The notes beneath the pieces are model-generated. The model was not told where the DNA came from, ran no database searches, and worked only from the letters and a program-made list of their open reading frames with translations. From assembly GCA_008360955.1 (NCBI GenBank), contig LUCM01002323.1, positions 1-64,000 of the forward strand: a stretch of 64,000 nucleotides of DNA. Direction: 5' to 3'. A program made the translations under genes and the position numbers. The stretch is from Fasciolopsis buskii (Eukaryota > Platyhelminthes > Trematoda > Plagiorchiida > Fasciolidae). This document shows, in pieces, positions 10,961-21,249 of this stretch; the first letter of the stretch is position 1, and each line of letters begins with the position of its first letter.

Positions 10961-13169
10961 AAGTGGAGCTGAAAGTTTCAATGTCACGCTGTGACAACTG
11001 GATATTCACTTTTAAATTTCTTGTTTGCTGTTCTCCATAATCATCTGCTCAGGAACCAAGTAAACAGAGAAACAGTGTACAAAGAGATTTGAATAACTGA
11101 CTTCGGATTTATACACATCGGACAAGCATTATAATTGTAAGAGTCCACTGACTTGCTAGCTGACCTGTCCAATGGGAGATCTCGTGTATTTTTTTCTAGA
11201 CGTTGGTCTCATTTTTTTACTCGAGCCATTTAAGCTTTTTTACGCTTCTGCGCCACCGACTTATCTGTTTTTTTGACCACCACTGCCTCGTAGGAACAAA
11301 TAATCGGAGGAAGTTTGTGTTCTACCGGAAAACTCGCGTCAAGAAAACCAAGGGAATGGGAGTGACGGCAGGGATCTGTTTTGAGTCAGGTCTCGAATTT
11401 CTCAGTTTTGTTTCCCATCTCATGCCCATAAAACCATCCACGACCGGCATCCTACCGGTAGTCGATGTAATAGGCATTCATGCATTTCCAGTTTTTCGCC
11501 CCAGTCGCGAATCAGCGGATTATCCTTTGTTATCTGAGATGTCGGAAATTCGAATCCAACTTTTTAGTGGTAGACTGGAATCGTCTAACACCCTGCTCTT
11601 TACGAAGCCGGACTTATTAAAATATGTGGTTCTGTGTTACTTCAAGTGTAATCGTCATTAGTGCTGCTGAACGTCGTGGATATCCTTTCCACACTAATCA
11701 TGCTCACTACAGGTAAAACGGTCGTGCCTCCTAGTTTTTTTTCTTGGTAAGTGTTGGCGCCGATTGACCAGCGGATTTATAAATATTGCACAGGACACGT
11801 ATAATTGCTGACAAATAGTTAACCATCCTTTGGTAATTCGTTTAATCAAATTACGTAAAATAGATTCGGGATGCTAGCACTGACTTTTGCCATATAGATA
11901 ATAGGATCAGCTCAGACGTATAAGCAGAAGATGGTTATGGGCGATCGTTCATCATACGGGTAGTGGTGATCACAAAATGCTCAATTTCACGACGACGTGC
12001 TGTCCACTTACTTCCCGACGGCATGTGTGTGTGTGCGTGTGTGACCATTTGTGCCGCAAGGATCATTAGCATAAAGCCCGATGGACTTAGTGTACCCGTC
12101 AGCATATGTAGTAAATCTCATTTTAAGACTCACTACCGTGTTGCCGATTAGTAACCCAGATTGTGTTAAGAAATCAACGATGTTTTGCTGAGCGGGGATG
12201 ATATTTGTTCGCGCACCGATGGGTATAGAAGTGATTGTCGGGCCTTGGGTATGCTTGCGCAGATCCTTAACAGACCGTGATCCAGAAGCGCAAAAAAGCG
12301 GCCTCAAAAACCGTCGAGAAAGCAAGTTTCAGTTGAGTCATGTGAACGAGTTTATCCGTGTACATTCTTGCAATAGTAGCAGTAGTCAATACTCAGTACA
12401 TCCGGTTAACAGATTAGAGCGGTTACCACACGGTTGTTGACCAGATGTACAAATTTTCTCAGCGAATATCAATCCGCAGTCACTACACTAAAATGGAACA
12501 TTGTCAGTGCTGAGGATGAAGTTTGGTCGTCCAAAGGCGGTCGTCGAAAAAGCTGCATCGCACCGCGTTTTGGAATGCATCTGGGTAGATTCACCTCATG
12601 TCGGGGTCTTTTGCTTCAGTGCTAAGGTTGTGAAACCATTACGCTCACATTGTACTGATTTGTGTAATAGAATGTCGCATGGTTTGTGGCACACGGATGC
12701 AAATTAAGAATGATAAGATTGAATGTGAGATACGATTTGATTTGTTGCATGTGTCCTAAGAGGATTTGAAATTGTAATGACATTTTGAGAAACCTGCGAT
12801 TTGAAATTGAATTGTCCAAGTTCATCTGTGGTGCTATTATTGTCGCACACTCAGACAAGCAAGTGTATTTGTATGGAAATATATACTTCGGGATTTCCAC
12901 TCCGAATTATTATTACTGGATAACGTATTGCTTAATGCCTTGTAAGTAAACTAAGCGAAGTGACACATTCTTAGTGCGAACGATAGAGTTGATTGTTTAC
13001 CTTTTTTATTGTTCAAACCAAATACCAATGGGAAAAATTGCTTTCCTTTTATTGGGAAGACCTCTTCCTGTTGTTAACAGTTTTTATCGTTGTCGTATAC
13101 TGGTTGATATTTACTAATTTGCGGTATCTATGCCATCAGCGTAACATCCGGTTATCCATCGAAGGTTAA
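10961..13169. other. Intronic sequence without recognised genes
   Basis: AT-leaning intron DNA. The longest open stretch (11203-11661, plus, 152 codons) has no motif, signal peptide or repeat I recognise and is probably chance. A (TG)-rich stretch lies at about 12025-12045. Confidence 0.4.
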
Positions 13170-13745
13170 TGCTGCTATACGGCTCAGGAATGTGGCCATC
13201 AAGAACAGAAGATAAATGGCGACTTTCGTTGATTGAACATCGTCGTCTTCGTAGTGTGGTTGGGATGCGATGACAGAATTTTCCCAATAACTCGGACGTT
13301 AGGCGTATTATACTAGGCCATAGGATTCACTCTATAGAAGAATCGTCGAATATAAATAAATATGGTGGCTGGAAAGTGTTTCGCACATGCACCCTGAAGT
13401 ACTTACTCGTTGTGCGCTGTTATCGAAGTCAGGTAATGTTTGGAAAATGGGCGAGGTAGCCAGTCAATGACATAATAGAAGACGTGAAACGGTAACCAAT
13501 AGACTAGCCCCTGTAGATGCAGTCAGACTAGGGTTTGAATCCACGAGATCGCCTCAAACGGTGATTAGAGATACTAAGTGATATAGCTCAGTGCCGGACT
13601 AAGCGACGTTATTATATTGGTAGTTTTTCTTCTTTTCTATCGTTCTTCAACTCATTAATTCGGATTCAGTTTTTGACCATTTATCTTTCTCTTTTCCTCG
13701 TTTGAATAAACGATGGCATGAGGTGAAACCCGAAGCACGTTGGTG
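13170..13745 (+). mobile_element. RTE-type C-terminal domain and 3' UTR remnant
   Basis: Conceptual reading gives LYGSGMWPSRTEDKWRLS, EHRRLRSVVGMR and HRIHSIEESSNINK. These are the typical C-terminal domain of RTE proteins (compare LLYGCETWSMRVGDVRRLEV in the 16753-17481 copy). LNPRDRL and the shared 3' UTR block follow at 13640-13740. Stops and frameshifts are numerous and the 5' part is missing. Confidence 0.7.
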
Positions 13746-14099
13746 CAGCATGTGTTCATGAAAACTGAAAACTGAAACTGAAATAAAGCACTAAATTGTT
13801 CTTGTGCATGCTGGAGTCTATTGTATGTTTGCCAGTCCAAATGATAACACGTGCAAATTACTTTTTTAATCAAACAACCTCTTTGTGTTATTAAGTGTTT
13901 TAATAAGCCGAGAGATGCATGTTGCAGTGCATGGCAAAGAACGTACTTGAAAAATCCCAATTAGGTGGTATAGTCGGCCTTTATCCGATAGTATTTTAAG
14001 TGCAACAGAAATCTGGGTATGACTAGGCGCACCTTATAAAAGTCTGATGTTCACACAAGCGTTTTCGGAAAATTTGGTATAATTGCTAAAATAGTAAAC
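13746..14099. other. Intronic sequence, nothing recognised
   Basis: AT-rich. No coding or RNA feature is supported. Confidence 0.4.
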
Positions 14100-16545
14100 G
14101 GGACAGTTGGCCCGTGAACACATTTGTGACCTACTTGGATCCTTACTTAGAAGCCTATTATCGCCTGCTAATCCTGCATAAGACAAATTCATTTTATTAG
14201 CAAACACTAATACCACTATTCTTACACGAGGATAACGCTGTCTATAACCTTCTTAACAAAAATAAATGAAAGGAAATCTGAAAAGGGACGCCTCTGAAGA
14301 ACCCCACTTTTTGTTGTGAACTGGGACAATAGATCGCCGTAAGCACAAACTCGGATTCGGTTGTTCGAATGCAGGGATTAGATAAATGAGATGTTTTTGC
14401 CACACCCTTCTATTGGAGGCATCGTCACAGAATCGCTCGATTGATTGAGCTGAACGCTGCTTTGAGATCAGGGATGATGAGAATCGCAAACCCACAGATG
14501 CCGTGTTCTATGATTTGTTGCAGAGTGATTGTTTAGCCCGTGGAGCCAAGGTCAAGTCAGGAACCGGCGTTGTTCTGTCGCGTACATCTTTGCGATTACT
14601 GAATAATCGGTGGGAGATATGCTCGCGAGCAGTTTGGATCCGACGTTCACAAAAATAATTCCCTTGTGATTTTCACATGAGGGTGCGTCACGTTTATTAT
14701 AAATCGGTACAATCACCGATACACGGTAGTCCCTAGAACTCGATTTCCTAGCCCAGGATAGTCCCAGGAGTTTTGGTAAGTATGCTTCTAACATTTTGCC
14801 ACCTTCCATGAAGAAGGACGAAAACAACCCATCTGGTTCGGCCACCTTATGTTTTTCGAGGAAACCCACCCCCCTGATGGCCTCCATTTCTGACGGAGGA
14901 ATTGTATCTACCTGCATTATATCATTTGCGGGGAGAAGTGAAATGTTTGTCCTCGGGGGAGCCAACCAAACTTCTCCCTAGTGTTTTCGCCCAACGCTGC
15001 AGCAGATGTTCCTGAAAGTGAATCAGTGAGCCATCGGATTCTTTAATCACTTCGCTTACGCCCGGCTTCTGTGGACCAGTGCTCCTCATCATTTGCGAGT
15101 ATTGGTAATAGTTACGGTCTTTTCCATTTCCCTGCATTTTGCTACTTACCACTACCCGCGGCCACTTCTCAGGCTCTTGGTCAGCTGGCGCCTTAGGGAC
15201 TTACGCCTTTCATTGCATATGGCTTCCGAAGGAGGCAAATCTGCGAGCAACTGAAGTCGAGGATATCCATCGTTTCTGAGGTTTTTGTGAAATGGAGTCC
15301 TATGTGGCTGTTGCCGCTGAGTGAAGGGCTTTTTATCTGTATTATGAATGATATAATGTTAGTAACAGCGTTATTGGTAGATGTAATTCGCCAACGTTGC
15401 GACTACCGTGGATAGTTCCTCTCAAGGCAAGATTTACAATGAAATCTGCTTTCATTGTTTGCTCGGATCCTGGGCATTTCTTTGTGACAACAACCATGTT
15501 GAAAGTTCCAATCGGTACCGAAGTTGGTGGTTGTCATCTAAAATTAATTGTGCTGGACGCGTGGTTTTCGTGTTGGGGTCACTACAGACCAGGCGTAAAC
15601 AAAAGTATGCACGGACTAAAACGTGATCTGAATCCACAGGTGCGGACCATAATGATCGACAATCTTCGATTAATCCACGCCAGCAGTGAACCGTGGCATT
15701 GTGATCGATGTGAGTCCAACGTGGTGAAGACGAAGGAGAGAACCAGGTAAGCCGGTGTTTCTTTCGTGTCAACGGTTGGTGTTCGCCAGGAACAATTCGA
15801 GGTGATTGGCGGTGACAAAATAAGTCTCCTGTTTGTCGTTCCGTCTCCACAAGGTAACCAAGCTGGGTGTTGAAATCAGCAGCGACCTCACACTTCGGGG
15901 CAAATGGAGTAACTCGATGGAACTCGTCTTTAGCCTCAGAGGAGCTACAGTCAGTAGGGGCATACCCAGATATGATGAACAGACAACGACTCTTCGTTTG
16001 ACTGCCGTTGACACTGAACCGTTCATCCAAACCACATACAAATGGCTTGACTGAGGTCCAGTCTAATAGTGTCCTCTCGATCTGCACGCTCAGGGCGATC
16101 CCAACATCAACCTGACCTGACACGCGAAAAGCGAAGCAAAAAAGGTTGTATCTGGGCTACGGAGAGTGATCATGGAAGTGGGATCTTGCATGCGCGTTTC
16201 GGAGATTAGATATACATATCATTTAATAGTTTCCACAGTTCTAGCTAGGTCGGCTTGTTGCTGTACTTGGTTGAGTGTGCCAAGTGAAATGAACGCACGT
16301 TTAAGTAATGCGCCCAAAATATGCTCTGCCCTTCCGCCACTTCTACCATCAGATAATTTTCGTGGCATCTTACATGGTCGCCACGTAAGAAGAACGGAAA
16401 AAATAAAGTTCCTTATATGGATTCGTCGGAAAGCATTTATGAGAGTGATACTTTGGGGTTGCCCACACAGCAGAAGAGGTCTTTCTTTGGTAATTCCAAC
16501 CGCAGCCTTTGACCCAAAAGTCTCACTCACAAGGAAGTGGAGCTC
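14100..16545 (-). mobile_element. RTE-type retrotransposon, minus strand, 3' truncated
   Basis: Read from 16545 downward. The start of the endonuclease is at about 16290-16170 (LGTLNQVQQQADLARTVET, then SETRMQDPTS). The rest of the endonuclease is at 16123-15452 (LFIISGYAPTDCSSSEAKDEF, AADFNTQLG). A linker follows at 15152-14922, then the RT from 14965 (VAEPDGLFSSFF, VIVPIYNKRDAPSCENHKGI) through a frame-broken stretch near 14500-14250 (AYGDLLSQFTTKSGV). A degenerate catalytic region lies near 14190-14120 (LSYAGLAGDNRLLSKDPSRS). The C-terminal domain and 3' tail are absent. Its 5' side abuts the (CAT)n tail of the next copy, so the two lie head to tail. Motif differences show it is an older or different lineage from the 1825-5560 copy. 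Confidence 0.78.
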
Positions 16546-16548
16546 GGG

Positions 16549-17950
16549 AAGCATCATCATCATCATCATCGTTCAGCGTTAAACAGCAAGGCAAGCCTCA
16601 CTGACCGCTGCCTTTCCCCAGAGTTACACGTTTATATAAAAAGAGTGAATGTCCAAGGGGAACAGAAAGTGGACCTACACAGGCCGGAAAAGATAAGATA
16701 CTGCTGCAGCCAACACACGGAACACAGTCTAACTGTACAATCGCACGTGTTTTCAATCATTCTGATTCGGTAGTAAATGACAACACGATCGCCACTGTTC
16801 ACGGTTCGCTGCCATATCCTTCAGTGTCTCTAGCCAGCTAGCTAACGAGTCTTTCGGACCCCAACCACGAAGGCGTGAGACACCTACTTTACCTAACTTC
16901 GCTGTACATTTCCCCATCCCACGTTGCCACGTCATCTGTCGGCCTCCACATGGCTTCTTCCATTCCTTAGGAGGAATACAAAATAAGGCACGGTATGATA
17001 GACGGAAGTTCTTCATACGCAACACGCGACCCAACCAGCATAGATTACTAAGTTTCATACGCTGAAACAAGCTATTTTCAGAAGTGGCACCCAATACCAG
17101 ATTCCTAGTCTCCATATTACTCACCCGGTCACTCCATCCAATTCTAGCCATACTACGTAAACATCGGTTGTCGAAAACCTCCAACCGACGAACATCGCCC
17201 ACACGCATACTCCACGTCTCGCAACCGTACAACAGAACTGAACGCACTGCAGCACAATACACACGACCTTTCAACTTCAGTGAAATATCAGGCCGACGCC
17301 ACAAGTGCTTCGATCCAGCGTAAGCTGCACGAGCCTTGGATATACGCATACTTACCTCCAATCCCGACCTACCATCGCTAGACACGCAGCTACCAAGGTA
17401 GGTGAAACGGTCCACAATCGTCAGCTCCTCTCCACCCAGTATCAAGTTCGGCGCTGCTGTCGTCCAGTCCTGCAACAGCACTTTGCACTTTGAAGGTGCA
17501 AAGCATGCTTATTAGTAACCACTGTAGATGGCGGGGTCTCGATTGTCCTGCGGGACGGCCGATGCGGTATCGATCTACTGTCTCTACCATTCATCGAGGC
17601 TTCTCGAGGAGTACTGCTGAGAAATTCAGTCGACAGAAGCAACAGAACATTTAGAGTTATCAACCAAAGCCCTTGGTTTTAACAACGACTTGTCCGTAAG
17701 GCAGCGGAGTGACTGGGTGGGTACCAATCTGCTTGATCAACTATTCTTTCACTCAGTTTTCCAACCGGCCAGCCCAAATCAGCGCCAAAGTTGTAGAACC
17801 AAAAGACCACTGCGTCAGGCCTCTGCCCGTTCATCTCTGAGATATGATTGGGACTTCGGCTTGCGATAAGCCATCCTATATAGCTCGTCGCATCATAGTG
17901 GCACGCAAGCCTTCACAACACTTCAAGGCACAGCCCCATTGAAACTTTAT
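16549..17950 (-). mobile_element. Internally deleted RTE element with 5' UTR joined to 3' ORF end
   Basis: Read from 17950 downward. The first about 440 bases match the 5' UTR of the plus copy (1825-2300). At about 17506-17515 the sequence passes directly into the late RT / C-terminal region (equivalent to about 4715 onward). An open frame then runs from 17481 to 16753, and the element ends with a 3' UTR and a (GATGAT)n tail at 16570-16552. About 2.4 kb of endonuclease and RT is missing cleanly. Both termini are therefore present in a 1.4-kb derivative. It cannot encode its own machinery. Confidence 0.78.
16753..17481 (-). pseudogene. RTE C-terminal ORF fragment
   Basis: 242 codons open, beginning MLLQDWTTAAPN. 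Order: DRFTYLGSCVSSDG (after the RT palm), SKARAAYAGSKHLWRR, VLLYGCETWSMR, LRSMARIGWSDRVSN, LCWLGRVLRMKN, KKPCGGRQMTWQRG and NREQWRSCCHLLPNQND before the stop. This is the RTE C-terminal domain, whose role is not settled. It lacks endonuclease and RT catalytic parts because of the internal deletion upstream. It is a good reference for what the broken C-terminal domain at 5050-5448 should look like. Unlike most copies here, the frame is still intact over 730 bases, suggesting a younger age. Confidence 0.85.
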
Positions 17951-19459
17951 CTTAAGAGTATATTTAGTAGTACTTTCCCTGATGGTGATAATGTGGCATA
18001 GAAATGCCTATGTATTCATGCTCATACAGATGTACTTTTTCGTCAGACTGTTCAAAAATAATGGTACTTCGGATGAACTCGGGCAGCTCATTTTCAGCTC
18101 ACCTTTCTCAGTGTATTATTACAATTCTCAAACCTGTTAGAACGCGTAGAAAGTTTGGCTATACGTAGCTTTGCTGATCCACTTTTTTGTGTAAAATAAC
18201 CCATGCTGTGGTTTGACCGTGTACCGGTGGCCTAAAATATGGTCACCACCGAACTGTTTACAAAATCTGTCTTATTGAAATCGGATTTTTCATTCGCTAT
18301 TATCATTTTGTATCCTCGTGTCACAGTCAGTGTGCTGGTCTGCTACGATGTAGACGTATTGGTTGCGCAGTCTCTCAATGAAATAAAAGGGGCCAGAGTC
18401 GGTTCAGATACCTTCCAAAACATGTGTAGTGCATCTTCACTGGTCCTCTTTGGTCAACCGTACCTCTCCTTGTTCTCAACTCTGCTGTTTTCCTGTCTCA
18501 ATGAATTGACTGCGGATTGGTACTCACTGAGTGAGACAGTTTTGTAGCCGGTGGACTCAGAGATACAAACTCACTTATTTCGTCAAAGTTCATGGGTTAG
18601 CCATCTCATTCTGAAGCTAGTTTTTTTACGATACACCGTTTCGCCACATGCTCCCAAAGCGTGACAAACCCACTCACTCTTGTCATCTGAAGCTTATACA
18701 TTCGGCGATGTGCAGAATTTGTGTGGGCATTCTTTTGGCACAATGACTACTTTTGGACCCACGATACCTCCCTTTCGCTGTTCGTTTTTGAGCGGACCTA
18801 AGAAAACTAATTTGGAGGTGTTCTCCGGGGAATTTTTCTGTCCTCCACCCACAGCCTTGAACTTTTGGCAGCCCAGATTATTTCGGACATTTAGGAATTA
18901 TTTCATGGTTCTTATCAGGACGAGAGAACTTTACCGTTGATTGTCACAGATAAGTAGGGCTTCGTATCCTCAACAGATCATGTAACGGAAGGTGAATGAC
19001 GATTTTGGCCGTAAAGTGTCCAGTGGTTGGGTCGAGTGGGTGCTATCGGTATCTTATCTTGTCTAGCGTATGGGTCACAGTCGTAAGGACTGGTCGTTAA
19101 GCGACTCATGTAGAGTTAAAAATCCATGGGTAATGTTATATGAAATTTTAACAACGTATTGGGAGGGTTTTTAATTCAACGCACCTCAGTTGAACTGACG
19201 ACTCCCATCCACTCCGTTTGCTCCACCGATAGGGATTTTTGGTACAACATGAGCGGATCTTTGCCAAGTTGACAGGTGTTTGTCTTTCATCTCAGTGTCA
19301 ATAGACTTCTCCCCATCAAGCGTGAGTTCTTTCTTTTTCCCATTCATAGACACTTGGCCCCAAAAGGCTACTGGTTTGTCTCATCTGGACCTTGACTTAC
19401 ATTCATTTATTCCTGTTCTCCATTTCTTCAATGTTTTCCCTCTTCTTCACATCCATCAG
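17951..19459. other. Intronic sequence before the terminal MIT-like exon
   Basis: No supported gene. Two open stretches (18239-18547 and 18680-18940, plus) have no recognisable motif. The last about 90 bases before 19459 are pyrimidine-rich, as expected upstream of a splice acceptor. Confidence 0.4.
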
Positions 19460-19549
19460 GATCTGATGGCCAAAGCGGATGAACTGAAAGTGCGATTGGT
19501 TAAAGCAAGCAAATCAAACAACGCTCAATCCCTGACTGAAACGAAGTAA
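19460..19549 (+). CDS. Terminal exon, MIT-like domain protein
   Basis: The acceptor is CATCCATCAG, followed by 29 codons and a TAA stop at 19547-19549. The peptide starts DLMAKADELKVRLVKASKS and ends NAQSLTETK. It continues in phase 0 from the exon ending at 9338 and completes the last amphipathic helix of the MIT-like segment, leaving a short polar C-terminus. The intron between the two is 10,121 bases and contains at least four RTE remnants and a SINE. I see no canonical AATAAA close behind the stop. Function, location and partner binding are inferred from the domain resemblance only. Confidence 0.55.
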   Translation, partial: DLMAKADELKVRLVKASKSNNAQSLTETK

Positions 19550-20481
19550 CAACCGTTTTGTAACCCCGGTGAAAACTCTCATACCCGTAGCTGAAGATGG
19601 GCAAACAGGGAAGGAGTTTTTATGTCCAAAATATATCTCTAAACCAATGTCTTTTCTTCCTATTTTTTGTTATCTCTTGTTTTGGAAGAAAATTAAAATT
19701 GTGCTACCATACGCCGTTCTCCAGTGGAGCCCACCGTGGAACAATTTTTGCTAACAAACGCCTTGCTTTCGCGTTTTTTCCCTGATAATCACCAGGTGAT
19801 TTGTTTGTTGCACCGAATGACGATAGTCGTGCAAATGAGATTAAGAAACAATTTCCTCTTGGTACTTTTTGTCACGTAGCGAAGTCATTGCCCCCCCTGG
19901 ACCTCTCAAGGACGGCGTACCGACGGATTAATCCATTCTTCAACGGAAGAGGGTGGGGTCGTCTTTCCTCTGGAGAATGATTTACTTTTATGTCTGTTAT
20001 ATTGGGGACGCAGTCAATGTATGATCGACTGCGCCCAATGAATTTTTTAAGATGGAGCCCTACTCACGCGGTTTGTTGCTTTTTTAATGGAGCTCGTAGT
20101 TCGAACTATTATTGTATCCAATAAGTCGAGTGAGATGCACGAAATGTTGGGCGTGGAATGTCTGGTACTGGATCTTGTTTTGGGTTCTAGCTCTCAAACA
20201 GATGGCTGGGTGAAACAGCTACTTTCGAGTCGTACTACAAAGTAACATATGAAGTCAGAATATGAGGTTTGTTATGTTATTCCGCTGTTGTTAAAGCTTG
20301 ATTGTGATGAAAATGGCAAATGAAACGTCGACAGAGATGTCGTATCCCCTTTAGTTTCCTTTCAAGTAAAACAAGCTATCGCTGAATAAGAGGGTCGCTC
20401 TATCGTTTATTTTGCCACCGGGGCGTCTGTTGTTAGTTTTCTCCTTTGTTATTCAACTGAATTTTTGGTCTTCCTTGGTAG
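19550..20481. other. Downstream flank of the MIT-like gene
   Basis: Probable 3' UTR and intergenic DNA. No canonical polyadenylation hexamer is evident near the stop, and no other feature is supported. Confidence 0.35.
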
Positions 20482-20702
20482 ATTTGGGTGCGAATTTTCA
20501 CAGTAGTTTTGCAGCCTGCCGTGAGCTGTTCATCAGTAATTACTGCAACAAGCCATTCCCCGTTCATCGTGATGAAATCCCAAGTGGGCATGCACAGAAT
20601 GCAATTTCGGGGGTTGTGGAAAAATGCCAACTCCAATGAGGTAGTTCAGGTAACCGAGAACATCACATTGAAGACAGTTCAACAAATCAACCCTCAAACC
20701 AA
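20482..20702 (+). CDS. Candidate exon of a small membrane protein
   Basis: The acceptor TTCCTTGGTAG is followed by an open frame starting IWVRIFTVVLQPAV. It contains MQFRGLWKNANSNEVVQVTE and ends at the donor ACCAA-GTAAAC. An in-frame TAG lies exactly in the acceptor, which fits an exon start. The GLW motif before a polar stretch, with a transmembrane helix following in the next exon, recalls the first extracellular loop of claudin / PMP22-like four-helix proteins. The usual cysteines are not seen, however, and no first helix was found upstream. It may be a chance frame. Not recognised as a specific gene. Confidence 0.27.
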
Positions 20703-20763
20703 GTAAACGTATACTTCCAAGACAGTCCAATCGGTGCTTGTGCAATAACAATGTTGATTTCAG

Positions 20764-20943
20764 GCGAATTCACTTTAAATACTGTGCAATTGCAAGCGCT
20801 ATTTCCCTTGTCATTTTAATTTGTTTATCAACTGGATACGTGATGAGTATGAACAACCCAGGTTACTTAGTTGCTTTCCGCGGAGGTTATCATAAATTTC
20901 AGGAAGTCGTTCCACGAGTCCGAGTTGGGCTGAAGTACCTTAG
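20764..20943 (+). CDS. Candidate second exon with one transmembrane segment
   Basis: The acceptor GTTGATTTCAG follows a 61-base intron. Phase 2 joins A-A plus G to make a Lys codon and continues RIHFKYC. A hydrophobic helix, AIASAISLVILICLSTGYVM, follows, then NNPGYLVAFRGGYHKFQEV. The frame either ends at TAG 20954-20956 or splices at TTAG-GTATTG (20943). The short intron with matching phase is the main support. Transmembrane topology and claudin-like identity are inference. Confidence 0.27.
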
Positions 20944-20956
20944 GTATTGTCTTTAG

Positions 20957-21249
20957 TTAACTATGATCAACATCATTAACAACATCTGTGCTGGTGACCA
21001 GTGCTCAAATTCAAGTACACTCAGGTCGCGTATGCACAGAAGTAGTAAACGAATAAACTCCTTCCCATTTTCATGTAGGGATATGACTTAAACAAGAAAA
21101 AATTACTTGAGATCTACTTTAACCCCTGAGTCATTATTCGATTACAAATGTCAGATGAGTAGCGCTAAACACGGGGCGCTAAACTTAGGAGAACTGACGC
21201 TAAGAAGCCATCCATTGTCAAATTCGATAAAGATGTTTCACGAAATAGA
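20957..21249. other. Left flank of the satellite array
   Basis: No gene. From about 21210 the sequence begins to resemble the repeat unit in a strongly diverged form (for example AAGATGTTT against AAGGATGTTT), so the array edge fades gradually. Confidence 0.4.

Noticed and set aside
11203..11661. 152-codon plus-strand frame as a gene
   Set aside because: No motif, splice support or homology pattern; lies inside the intron and is within the length expected by chance.
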